Positions 1 to 5,640 of a stretch of 5,640 nt of DNA are shown here, piece after piece. The notes beneath the pieces are model-generated. The model searched no databases. It saw only the letters and a list, made by a program, of their open reading frames with translations, and was not told the DNA's origin. Source of the stretch: Myxococcales bacterium (GTDB lineage: Bacteria > Desulfobacterota_B > Binatia > UBA1149 > SPBQ01); NCBI GenBank assembly GCA_004525875.1, contig SPBQ01000171.1, positions 1-5,640 of the forward strand. The letters run 5' to 3'. The position numbers and the translations under genes are program-made. The first letter of the stretch is position 1; each line of letters starts with the position of its first letter.

Positions 1-359
1 AGCTCGTCGAGCGCATCGACGCCGAGTTCGCCGCCGCGAGCGGTGCCGGCTCGGCGAGCATCGAGCGATCTGCCGCCGGCGTCATCGGTGAGCTTCAGGA
101 TCAACCGGCCGGGAGCGTAGGGTAGGTCGTCGAGGTTGACGACGGGCGGCGCGTCGCCGCCCGTGGAGGCGTCGGCACGGGTGCGCGTGCGGTGCGTGAG
201 GGTCCCGTAGCGTGCCGTGCCCGGCTCGGCGGGTGCACCGTCGACGGTCGTCGTGCGAACGTCCACCGTGCGCGGCTCGGCCGCGTCTGCAGGCGCAGCG
301 GTCGCAAGAAAGAGCAGAGCCGTGGTCGTCGCGGCGGCAGGTCGTGCTGACACTCGCAT
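1..359 (-). CDS. Secreted protein, N-terminal part; possible subtilisin-family (S8) protease propeptide; runs off left edge
   Basis: This open frame starts at the ATG at 359 and runs leftward off the window, so only 119 residues are visible. The start is supported by AGGGGGG (375-369) nine bases upstream. Residues 1-27 look like a Sec signal peptide: Arg at 2 and 6, a hydrophobic stretch near TALLFLATAA, and a likely cleavage after ADA or DAA. A Thr/Arg/Ala-rich linker follows. From about residue 80 the segment YAPGRLILKLTDDAG, followed later by LGVDALDEL, resembles the 'PG.lIVKf' strand at the start of propeptides of many secreted S8 proteases. That match is from memory of the family, and no catalytic Asp/His/Ser is in view. 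It lies 42 bases after the NTF2-like gene on the same strand, probably in the same transcript. It could instead be another secreted protein with a similar fold. Coding is fairly certain; the protease call is tentative. Confidence 0.6.
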   Translation of the reverse strand, partial: MRVSARPAAATTTALLFLATAAPADAAEPRTVDVRTTTVDGAPAEPGTARYGTLTHRTRTRADASTGGDAPPVVNLDDLPYAPGRLILKLTDDAGGRSLDARRAGTARGGELGVDALDE

Positions 360-368
360 CCTGGCGAA

Positions 369-375
369 CCCCCCT
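369..375 (-). promoter_or_regulatory. Shine-Dalgarno for the secreted protein starting at 359
   Basis: On the minus strand this reads AGGGGGG, which is AGGAGG with one G·U-compatible change. It sits nine bases before the ATG at 359 and fixes that start. The oxidoreductase at 2291 uses the same AGGGGGG sequence. Confidence 0.5.
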
Positions 376-401
376 GGTCGATCCGGTAGCGCGCGTAGGC
401 G

Positions 402-821
402 CTATACCCAGCCAAGCTCTCTCATCGCCCAGGGCGCGTTCCATATCTTCGTCATTCGCTCGACCTTGCCGTCCGCGTTCATGGTCAAGGCGTAGACATA
501 GTGAGTGTGGGTTTCCCGATTCGTCGGAGGGACGGGACCCGCATCGCCCGTGTGCCTGGCGTTGTAGGTTGCGAAGAAGACGGCCGTCCGATGCGACTCG
601 TCATACGACGAGCTGTGCAGGTCGTAGGTCGCGCCCGGCGCCGTGACGGTGCCGAATCGCGCCATCCACTCGCAATACGCTTCGACCGTATCGATCTCGG
701 TTAGCGGCTCGCACTGGGCAACGAAGGACGCGCCGTCCGCGACGTACTGTTTGCATCCGGCCCAGCCTGCCGGGGCTTCGCAGGCTTCGAAGAACTTGAT
801 GGCGTTGTCATATGCGGTCAT
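402..821 (-). CDS. NTF2/SnoaL-like small protein
   Basis: This encodes 139 residues, a typical length for the SnoaL/NTF2-like alpha+beta barrel superfamily, which includes ketosteroid isomerases, polyketide cyclases and many uncharacterised ligand-binding proteins. The N-terminus (residues 1-30) looks helical. It is followed by FVAQCEPLTEIDTVEAYCEWMARFG (residues 33-57), where the 'l..idtve.y.e.m' helix is typical of these folds. Strand-rich segments then follow: TAVFFATYNARHTG (79-92), HTHYVYALTMNADGKVERM (105-123) and a closing TKIWNAP. There is no signal peptide, so it is probably cytoplasmic. The frame stays open upstream to 974, but the ATG at 821 has a strong GAGGAG seven bases before it. 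The extra 51 residues of the longer version are Pro/Ala/Arg-rich and overlap the upstream gene, so I rejected them. No substrate can be assigned, and the catalytic Asp/His pattern of a known enzyme is not evident. Confidence 0.85.
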   Translation of the reverse strand: MTAYDNAIKFFEACEAPAGWAGCKQYVADGASFVAQCEPLTEIDTVEAYCEWMARFGTVTAPGATYDLHSSSYDESHRTAVFFATYNARHTGDAGPVPPTNRETHTHYVYALTMNADGKVERMTKIWNAPWAMRELGWV

Positions 822-828
822 GCGCTTG

Positions 829-834
829 CTCCTC
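829..834 (-). promoter_or_regulatory. Shine-Dalgarno deciding the NTF2-like start
   Basis: GAGGAG on the minus strand, seven bases before the ATG at 821 and inside the 19-base gap after the lipoprotein stop. It decides the 139-residue start over the longer open frame, and suggests the two genes are translated from one message. Confidence 0.75.
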
Positions 835-840
835 GGGACG

Positions 841-1398
841 TCACCTATCTCCATCGCCCGTAGCGCCGGCGTGTGTTCGGCGGGCGGGGCCCGGCGCGCC
901 GCGGGCGCCCGGCCCGGTGCGATCGGTGGCGGCGACGCCCGCGCCGGGATCATACCAGGGTAGATAGCTGTCACGACCGAACCCCCAGCGGTAGTGGACG
1001 GAGAACGCCGGGTGGCCGCCGATCCGCACTCCGGCGCACGGCCCCCAGGTGAACCAGCCGGGCAGGAACTCCGCGAAGCAACGGCGAAGCGCGGCGTCGG
1101 CCGCCTTGCGGTCGGTGATGCTACCGCCGCACCAGTACTCGATGTCGTGCTCTACGCTGCAGTCGTCCCACGACCGGTCGATCCACAGGCTGCATCCGTC
1201 TGTGATGAAGGTCTTGCTCGGCACCGGCGATTTCGGACCCCGCCGGGCCTCGCAGCGTGCCGCGGCGCGGGCTTCGAGCGCCGCGGCCTCGACCGCATCA
1301 TCCGTGTAAGGCTCGACGGTGTGCATCGTGGGGGTGCACCCGGCGACGATGCACACGGTAATGACAGCCGTCATGCAGTCTTTGGTCTGGACTCTCAT
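841..1398 (-). CDS. Putative lipoprotein with phospholipase-A2-like Cys/His-Asp core
   Basis: From the ATG at 1398 this gives 185 residues. Residues 1-21 look like a lipoprotein signal: Arg2 and Lys6, then hydrophobic TAVITVCIVAGC with lipobox V-A-G-C and the lipidated Cys at 21. The protein would be membrane-anchored after export. The core, residues 66-107, reads TDGCS, then WDDCSVEHDIEYW, GGS and ADAALRRC. The 'C..xHDxxYW' pattern resembles the C-C-x-x-H-D active site of secretory phospholipase A2, and I recall uncharacterised exported proteins with a TDGCS...CC.xHDxxYW.GG layout. Here the second Cys of that pair is Ser81. Lipid hydrolysis is an inference only. VRIGGHPAF and YRWGFG (124-141) also match that group as I remember it. 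The last 35 residues are Gly/Ala/Arg-rich. Neither ATG 1398 nor ATG 1374 has a clear Shine-Dalgarno; 1398 is preferred because it supplies the basic n-region. The gene overlaps nothing and precedes the NTF2-like gene by 19 bases. Confidence 0.78.
   Translation of the reverse strand: MRVQTKDCMTAVITVCIVAGCTPTMHTVEPYTDDAVEAAALEARAAARCEARRGPKSPVPSKTFITDGCSLWIDRSWDDCSVEHDIEYWCGGSITDRKAADAALRRCFAEFLPGWFTWGPCAGVRIGGHPAFSVHYRWGFGRDSYLPWYDPGAGVAATDRTGPGARGAPGPARRTHAGATGDGDR
1319..1356. repeat. Perfect 11-bp inverted repeat with nested 10-bp palindrome
   Basis: The arms GTGTGCATCGT (1319-1329) and ACGATGCACAC (1346-1356) are exact reverse complements separated by 16 bases. Inside the spacer lies a second perfect palindrome, GGGTGCACCC (1332-1341). 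The whole structure falls inside the lipoprotein gene, over codons for the end of the signal peptide and the lipobox. In the leftward mRNA it would form an 11-bp stem with a small GGG/CCC hairpin at the tip, beginning about 43 bases after the start codon. It may be an operator, an mRNA structure, or a coincidence of codon use around V-C-I-V and T-M-H-T. Confidence 0.75.
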
Positions 1399-1539
1399 CG
1401 GGGCGATGCGGATCCGGCGATCGACATTGTGGCGAGCCCTCCCGGTCTTGCCAGTCGGCACCGCGCGCCGGGCCGTGTGGACTTGGGCCCTGGTGCAAGA
1501 CATACCGGATCACTTCCCGGTCCAATCGGAACGATTCGC
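1399..1539. promoter_or_regulatory. Divergent intergenic region between the two gene blocks
   Basis: This 141-base gap must hold the control sequences for both divergent blocks. For the leftward lipoprotein operon the best sigma70-like match is CTGGCA (1454-1449) and CACAAT (1431-1426), separated by 17 bases. Each matches the consensus at four of six positions, which would place the transcript start about 20 bases before the ATG at 1398. This is weak and could be chance. I found no good -10/-35 pair for the rightward channel gene, and no strong operator-like palindrome beyond the short GGGCCC at 1485-1490. Confidence 0.3.
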
Positions 1540-2235
1540 ATGGCGATCAAGCTAGCCAAGCCGCGGCTGAGCCAGCTGCTCACGACCCTTCTGGTCCTTG
1601 CGTTGTTCGGCCCAGCCGTCTCGGAGCTGAGATACGGGGACGGCGTCATTCTGGCGTTCGCGATCCTGGTGCTCGCCGGCGGCGTTCACGCCATCGGCAG
1701 CAATGATCGGCGCCGTCGGCTGGCGATGGTGCTGGCCGTGCCCCCGGGGGCGCTCGCGTTGCTGAGCGTCTTTATTCACGCGCGCTCGTTGATCGTGCTC
1801 GAGCACATCACGATGATCGTCTTCCTCGCGCTCGTGGTGAAGGTGCTGATCGATCATACGATGAGCCAGCGGGAGGTTTCCGCGGATCTCATCCGCGCCG
1901 GACTGGCCGTCTATCTTCTGGTGGGGCTGCTCTTCGCCGATGTCTACGCCCTGTTCGATCTACTGCGCCCCGGCTCGTTCGACATGGGCCACGTCGTCAT
2001 GGCCACCAACGTCCCGCACCGCTATGCACGCGTGTACGCCACTCGGTTCATCTACTACAGCCTGGTGACGCTCACGACGCTCGGCTTCGGCGACATCACG
2101 CCCGTCTCGACGCTCGCGCGATCCTTCTCTGCCGTGGAGGCCGTCGTCGGGCCGGTGTTCCTGGCGGTGTTCATCGGCCAGCTGGTCGGCGTTCGCGTTG
2201 CGCAGGCGACGACGCCCACGCGCGGCGAAGACTGA
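1540..2235 (+). CDS. Ion channel protein with K+-channel selectivity filter
   Basis: This encodes 231 residues and is nearly all hydrophobic helix. Likely membrane segments are about 11-28, 34-51, 61-80, 85-105 and 119-141. A re-entrant pore helix (about 167-180) and a last helix (195-219) follow. The pore carries T-L-G-F-G-D at residues 180-185, a variant of the K+ channel filter T-V-G-Y-G-D. The sequence before it, RFIYYSLVTLTT, is the usual pore-helix pattern of the two-helix ion channel domain (Ion_trans_2). The protein should sit in the inner membrane and pass K+ or a related cation. The tail after the last helix is only about 12 residues, so there is no RCK/TrkA-N or cyclic-nucleotide domain to gate it. 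The frame is open back to 994, but that part is antisense to the lipoprotein gene and is not channel-like. ATG 1540 is the natural start, although its Shine-Dalgarno is weak. Confidence 0.9.
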   Translation: MAIKLAKPRLSQLLTTLLVLALFGPAVSELRYGDGVILAFAILVLAGGVHAIGSNDRRRRLAMVLAVPPGALALLSVFIHARSLIVLEHITMIVFLALVVKVLIDHTMSQREVSADLIRAGLAVYLLVGLLFADVYALFDLLRPGSFDMGHVVMATNVPHRYARVYATRFIYYSLVTLTTLGFGDITPVSTLARSFSAVEAVVGPVFLAVFIGQLVGVRVAQATTPTRGED

Positions 2236-2250
2236 GGGCTCGCGAGTGCG

Positions 2251-2268
2251 CGGGGTAGCAATACCCTG
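2251..2268 (+). other. Hairpin with GCAA (GNRA) tetraloop between channel and oxidoreductase genes
   Basis: CGGGGTA (2251-2257) pairs with TACCCTG (2262-2268) around the loop GCAA, giving seven base pairs including one G·U. No T-run follows, so it does not look like a factor-independent terminator. It lies in the 55-base gap 22 bases before the oxidoreductase ATG. It could stabilise the upstream message end, modulate translation, or be incidental. Confidence 0.45.
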
Positions 2269-2279
2269 GTTGAAAGGCT

Positions 2280-2286
2280 AGGGGGG
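2280..2286 (+). promoter_or_regulatory. Shine-Dalgarno for the molybdopterin oxidoreductase
   Basis: AGGGGGG ends four bases before the ATG at 2291. An in-frame TTG at 2288 would leave almost no spacing, so the ATG is the better start. Confidence 0.5.
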
Positions 2287-2290
2287 CTTG

Positions 2291-4534
2291 ATGGAAGAGC
2301 ATCCGAGTAACGGACGGACCACTGTCCACCGCGCCTGCACGCTGTGCGAGGCGCTCTGCGGGCTCACATTCGAGGTCGAGGGGGACCGCATCGTCTCGGT
2401 CGGCCCCGATCACGACGACCCGATCTCGAAGGGCTACGTCTGCCCGAAGGGCATGGCCATCGCCGAGGTTCACGACGATCCCGACCGCATCCGCGAGCCG
2501 CTGATCCGGCGCGAGGACGGTACGTTCGCGCCGGTGGGCTGGGACGAGGCTCTGGACCGTGCCGCCGACGGCCTGCGCCGCGTCCGTGAGCGCCACGGCG
2601 GCGATGCCATCGCGGCGTACATCGGCAACCCGAGCATCCACATCCACGGGGCCCTCTTGCTGCGTGGCGCGCTCATGAAGGCGCTCGGCACGAACAACTG
2701 CTTCAGCGCGAGCACGCAGGACACGGCACCGCGCTTCGCGACGTCGTACTTTCTCTACGGCAACTCGCTGGTGCTACCGGTTCCGGACATCGACCGCACC
2801 GACTACCTGCTCTGCCTGGGAGCCAATCCGGTCGTCTCGAACGGAAGCGTGATGAGCGCGCCGAATCTCAAGTCGCGGCTGCGCGAGATCCGTGCGCGCG
2901 GAGGCAAGCTCGTGGTGGTCGATCCGCGCCGCACGGAGACGGCGCGCATCGCCGACGAGCACGTTCCCATCGTGCCGGGTGAGGATGCGCTGTTCCTGTT
3001 CGCGATGATCCGCGTGCTGATCGATCGCGGTGCCCTCGACACGGCCGAGATCGCCGCGGTTGCGAGCGGCTGGTCGGACGTCGCAGGTCGCCTGGCGCGC
3101 CTCGACGTGGCCGCTGCCGCGCAGTGCTGTGGAGTTCCATCGGCGACGATCGAGCGCCTGGCAATCGAGTTCGCGGACGCGTCGGCGCCGACGGCGTACT
3201 CACGGGTGGGCGTCTGCAACAGCCGTCACGGCACCCTGGCCACTTACGCCACCGACCTTCTCAACATCATCTGCGGGCGGCTCGGTAAGGTGGGCGGCGC
3301 GATGTTTCCGACCCCCGCCGTCGATCTGGCCACGGCCGCGCAGCAGCTCGGCGCCAACGGCTACGCGGGCTGGCGCTCCCGCGTTCGTGGGCTACCGGAG
3401 AGCTTCGGCGACCTGCCGGCCGCCGTCATGGCCGAGGAGATGGAGACCGAGGGTGCGGGTCAGATCCGGGCTCTGCTGAACTTCGCGGGCAATCCGGTGC
3501 TCACGGTGCCGAACGGCCGCCGCCTGGATCGCGCCGTGGCGAACCTCGAGTTCACGGTCGCCATCGACGTGTACATGAACGAGACCAATCGCCATGCCGA
3601 CGTGATCCTTCCCGCCGCCTGGGCTCTGGCCGAGGAATACGTCGACGTCTTCTTTGGCGCGATGGCGGTCCGGAACTTCGCGCGCTTCTCACCTGCGGTG
3701 GTGGATGCAGCGCCCGGCGTGCGGGCCGACTGGGAGATCCTGCTGGCGCTCATCGAGCGTCTCGGCGGCGGTCCCACCGGCGAGGTCTGGCTCGACCGCG
3801 CAATGAAGCTGTTCGGCATCCGGTGGAACCCGACGGCGATGGCCGACCTCATGTTGCGCTTCGGCGCCCACGGCGATCGCATGCTGCCCTGGAGCAAGGG
3901 GCTCAGCATGAAGAAGCTGCGAGCGGCGCCCCACGGTCTGGATCTGGGGCCGATGCAGCCCGGTGTGGCCGGACGCGTGTTCCACAAGGACCGTAAGGTA
4001 CATCTCGATTCGCCGGTCCTCATGGAAGCGTTCGACGACCTGCTGGCCGCCCACCGGTCAGGGCGAGACGAAGGAGGGCTGCTGCTCATCGGGCGGCGTC
4101 ATCTGCGCTCGAACAATTCCTGGATGCACAACGTGCCGTCTTTGATGACGGGGCGCGATCGCTGTCAGCTGGAGATCCATCCCGACGACGCGTCGGCCGC
4201 CGGTCTCGAGGACGGCGCGCGCGCGACGCTCGAATCGCACGTGGGCAAGCTCGACGTCACCGTCTCGGTCACCGAGGACATGATGCCCGGCGTCGTCTGC
4301 CTGCCGCACGGGTATGGCCACGAGGCGGTGGCCGACTGGCTGCGCGTGGCCGGCGAGCGCCCCGGTGTCAGCGTCAACGACGTGGTCGATGATGGTGAGG
4401 TGGAGGCCGTGGTCGGCCAGTCCATCCTCAACGGTGTCGCGGTGCGCGTCCAGCGCGTGACTGCTCGGTTGCCCGCCGACCTCGGCGGCGGTGCCGTGGC
4501 CGACGCCGAGCCCGAACGGGCTGGAGCCGCCTAG
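2291..4534 (+). CDS. Molybdopterin-dependent oxidoreductase with N-terminal [4Fe-4S] (FdhF/NapA-like superfamily)
   Basis: This encodes 747 residues, a normal length for catalytic subunits of the DMSO reductase superfamily that bind the bis-MGD molybdenum (or tungsten) cofactor. Cys16, Cys19, Cys23 and Cys51 (C-x2-C-x3-C-x27-C) form the [4Fe-4S] site, ending in CPKG. The main molybdopterin domain covers about 68-480, with LLCLGANPVVS (173-183), KLVVVDPRRTETA (206-218) and ALLNFAGNPVLTVPN (394-408) as cofactor-binding stretches. ETNRHADVILPAAWALAEE (431-449) is also typical. The C-terminal molydop-binding domain spans about 597-720 and includes GRRHLRSNNSWMHN and LPHGYGH. There is no Tat signal, so it is cytoplasmic. 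The substrate is unknown. Where formate dehydrogenase or Nap has the Cys/Sec metal ligand, this protein reads NNCFSASTQDTAP (135-147), so the ligand is unclear. No electron-transfer or maturation partner gene is adjacent in this window. It follows the channel gene by 55 bases. Confidence 0.95.
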   Translation: MEEHPSNGRTTVHRACTLCEALCGLTFEVEGDRIVSVGPDHDDPISKGYVCPKGMAIAEVHDDPDRIREPLIRREDGTFAPVGWDEALDRAADGLRRVRERHGGDAIAAYIGNPSIHIHGALLLRGALMKALGTNNCFSASTQDTAPRFATSYFLYGNSLVLPVPDIDRTDYLLCLGANPVVSNGSVMSAPNLKSRLREIRARGGKLVVVDPRRTETARIADEHVPIVPGEDALFLFAMIRVLIDRGALDTAEIAAVASGWSDVAGRLARLDVAAAAQCCGVPSATIERLAIEFADASAPTAYSRVGVCNSRHGTLATYATDLLNIICGRLGKVGGAMFPTPAVDLATAAQQLGANGYAGWRSRVRGLPESFGDLPAAVMAEEMETEGAGQIRALLNFAGNPVLTVPNGRRLDRAVANLEFTVAIDVYMNETNRHADVILPAAWALAEEYVDVFFGAMAVRNFARFSPAVVDAAPGVRADWEILLALIERLGGGPTGEVWLDRAMKLFGIRWNPTAMADLMLRFGAHGDRMLPWSKGLSMKKLRAAPHGLDLGPMQPGVAGRVFHKDRKVHLDSPVLMEAFDDLLAAHRSGRDEGGLLLIGRRHLRSNNSWMHNVPSLMTGRDRCQLEIHPDDASAAGLEDGARATLESHVGKLDVTVSVTEDMMPGVVCLPHGYGHEAVADWLRVAGERPGVSVNDVVDDGEVEAVVGQSILNGVAVRVQRVTARLPADLGGGAVADAEPERAGAA

Positions 4535-4563
4535 CTCGAAGCGCGCTCGCTCACTCGGTCCTT

Positions 4564-4592
4564 CTGACACTCCCGGCCGCGACGGGTATGCT
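4564..4592 (+). promoter_or_regulatory. Sigma70-like promoter for a probably leaderless mRNA
   Basis: CTGACA (4564-4569, five of six to TTGACA) and TATGCT (4587-4592, four of six to TATAAT) are separated by exactly 17 bases. Transcription would start about six to eight bases after the -10, at or beside the ATG at 4599. No Shine-Dalgarno precedes that ATG, which agrees with a leaderless message. Confidence 0.55.
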
Positions 4593-4598
4593 GCGCGC

Positions 4599-5640
4599 AT
4601 GCGCCCCTGCCTCCCCATCCTGGTCGTGGCCGCGAGCCTCTGTGCGAGTGCGCCCACGAAAGCCCGTGCCGAGGAGCTCTTCGAGGTCTCGCGATTCGCG
4701 AGCGAGGGCCGCGCGGTGGCGGCCGAGCTGGTCGAGCTGAACGGCGACGGGCGCGTCGACTTCTTCGTGGTCGCGTTGCTCGGGAGCCCGCCCAACGAGC
4801 GGCGCGAGATCCGTGTCTTCCTGCAAGCCGACGACGGAACGTTCCCCGCCGAGCCCGATCACGTGATCCCAGTGCCGCGCTGGAGTGCGGTCTACGACAT
4901 GGCCGAGCTCGTCGATGATTCGCCGGGCGAGGAGATGGTGCTGCTCCGTCCCGACGGCGTCACGCTGCTGTCGCTCGCCGACGACAAGGGCCGGAGCTGG
5001 ACGCTGACGACGTCAGGCCCGACCACGGCCGGTCTCGCCGCCGACGAGCGTGGGTTCGAGCCGTTCAAGCTCGTCTACGATGATTTCGGTCCCGAGCCTT
5101 GGATCCTCGTTCCCCGCATCGGCGAGCTCACGGCCCTCGACGCTCGCGGCGACGTTAAGTTCCGGCTCGAAGTTCCGCGACGCGCCAACTACCTCATAAT
5201 GCCCGACACCGGAATGATCGAGCTGGAGACGGACTTCCAGATCTTCCTCGATGTGCCCAAGCTGGCGATCGGCGACGTGAACGGCGATGAAAGGGTCGAC
5301 GTGATATCTGCGACGCGCCACGAGATCCGGGTGTTCCTCAGGCGCGAGGACGGCGCCTACGAGCTCGAGGCGGATCGCATTCACGCGCTCGGGCTCGTGA
5401 CGCCGCGCGACCACATCCGCGGCTCGGGCGGCGTGGCCAGCGCGATCGACGACATCGACGGCGACGGCGTGCTCGATCTCCTCGTCACGCACGTCGAAGG
5501 CGGTTTTCGCGACGCGGTGACGACGCTCTATGTCTACATGAACCGCGATGGGCGCTGGCGGCTCGACAAGCCCGACCAGGTGATCGCGAGCAAGGCCAGC
5601 ATGGGCTCGAACGTGCTCTACGACGTCGACGGCGACGGGC
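4599..5640 (+). CDS. Secreted FG-GAP/VCBS-type calcium-binding repeat protein, runs off right edge
   Basis: The frame from ATG 4599 is open to the window end, giving 347 residues without a stop. Residues 1-24 form a Sec signal peptide (MRPCLPILVVAASLCASAPTK..ARA) with probable cleavage after ARA. The mature part contains Asp/Gly calcium-loop motifs of the D-x-N/D-x-D-G-x-x-D type: LNGDGRVDFFVV (47-58), DVNGDERVDVI (226-236), DIDGDGVLDLL (285-295) and DVDGDG (342-347, cut). These are typical of FG-GAP/VCBS repeats, which fold as beta-propeller blades in exported or surface proteins. The usual 'v..f' segments (IRVFLQADDGTFPAE, IRVFLRREDGAYELE) follow the first two motifs. The spacing between the first two is long, so blades in between may have degenerate motifs. 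The protein is probably periplasmic or surface-exposed; its partner or ligand is unknown. Its own promoter-like sequence sets it apart from the oxidoreductase gene 64 bases upstream. Confidence 0.88.
   Translation, partial: MRPCLPILVVAASLCASAPTKARAEELFEVSRFASEGRAVAAELVELNGDGRVDFFVVALLGSPPNERREIRVFLQADDGTFPAEPDHVIPVPRWSAVYDMAELVDDSPGEEMVLLRPDGVTLLSLADDKGRSWTLTTSGPTTAGLAADERGFEPFKLVYDDFGPEPWILVPRIGELTALDARGDVKFRLEVPRRANYLIMPDTGMIELETDFQIFLDVPKLAIGDVNGDERVDVISATRHEIRVFLRREDGAYELEADRIHALGLVTPRDHIRGSGGVASAIDDIDGDGVLDLLVTHVEGGFRDAVTTLYVYMNRDGRWRLDKPDQVIASKASMGSNVLYDVDGDG

Noticed and set aside
387..404. Inverted repeat TAGCGC / GCGCTA over the NTF2-like stop codon as a terminator
   Set aside because: Only six base pairs and no T-run; the next gene on the same strand starts 42 bases later with its own ribosome site, so read-through is more likely.
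822..974. Longer start for the NTF2-like protein at 974
   Set aside because: The extra 51 residues are Pro/Ala/Arg-rich, overlap the lipoprotein coding end, and bypass the strong GAGGAG in front of ATG 821.
1361..1374. ATGAC-agcc-GTCAT short inverted repeat as an operator
   Set aside because: Five-bp arms are expected by chance and it lies within the lipoprotein signal-peptide codons; noted only because it sits next to the larger repeat.
994..1539. 182-codon N-terminal extension of the channel reading frame
   Set aside because: It is antisense to the lipoprotein gene, rich in Arg/Pro/Gly/Asp and unlike a channel. The membrane protein begins naturally at ATG 1540.
2236..2290. Promoter in front of the oxidoreductase
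   Set aside because: TTGAAA at 2270-2275 has no room for a -10 before the ATG, and no other -35/-10 pair with proper spacing is visible.
4535..4563. Terminator after the oxidoreductase
   Set aside because: The AGCGCGCT palindrome is short and no T-run follows.
4058..4795. 245-codon minus-strand open frame
   Set aside because: It is the shadow of the 3' end of the oxidoreductase and the start of the repeat-protein gene, with no recognisable domain; GC-rich DNA yields such frames freely.
5013..5492. 159-codon minus-strand open frame
   Set aside because: It is antisense to the FG-GAP/VCBS-type protein, whose plus-strand frame shows a signal peptide and calcium-loop motifs.

Overview
The window is 5.6 kb of uniformly GC-rich bacterial DNA (about two thirds G+C by eye). 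Codons mostly end in G or C, intergenic gaps are short, and secreted proteins and lipoproteins are frequent. This fits a large-genome, high-GC Gram-negative lineage such as Myxococcota, Binatia-like 'deltaproteobacteria' or a similar uncultured group. No rRNA or single-copy marker gene is present, so the lineage is only a guess. I saw no IS element, tRNA, CRISPR array, phage gene or integration site.

The genes run in two divergent blocks around a gap at 1399-1539. The leftward block (- strand) reads, in transcription order: a small lipoprotein with a phospholipase-A2-like Cys/His-Asp core (1398-841), an NTF2/SnoaL-like protein (821-402), and the 5' end of a secreted protein whose N-terminus resembles the propeptide of a subtilisin-family protease (359 to the left edge). 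Gaps of 19 and 42 bases, each with a good Shine-Dalgarno sequence, suggest one transcript.

The rightward block (+ strand) reads: a membrane protein with a potassium-channel pore (1540-2235), a cytoplasmic molybdopterin/[4Fe-4S] oxidoreductase of the formate dehydrogenase/nitrate reductase superfamily (2291-4534), and the 5' end of a secreted FG-GAP/VCBS-type calcium-binding repeat protein (4599 to the right edge). The channel and oxidoreductase genes are 55 bases apart with a small GNRA-capped hairpin between them, and may be co-transcribed. The repeat-protein gene has its own promoter-like sequence, placed so that transcription would begin at or next to its ATG (a leaderless mRNA).

Both edge genes are open to the end of the window. 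They were found by translating the sequence by hand, because neither has a stop codon inside the window. No obvious single pathway joins these genes. The observations most worth checking are the missing Cys/Sec at the expected molybdenum-ligand region of the oxidoreductase, an 11-bp perfect inverted repeat with a nested 10-bp palindrome over the lipoprotein's lipobox codons, and the leaderless promoter arrangement. I found no convincing new defence or mobile system.
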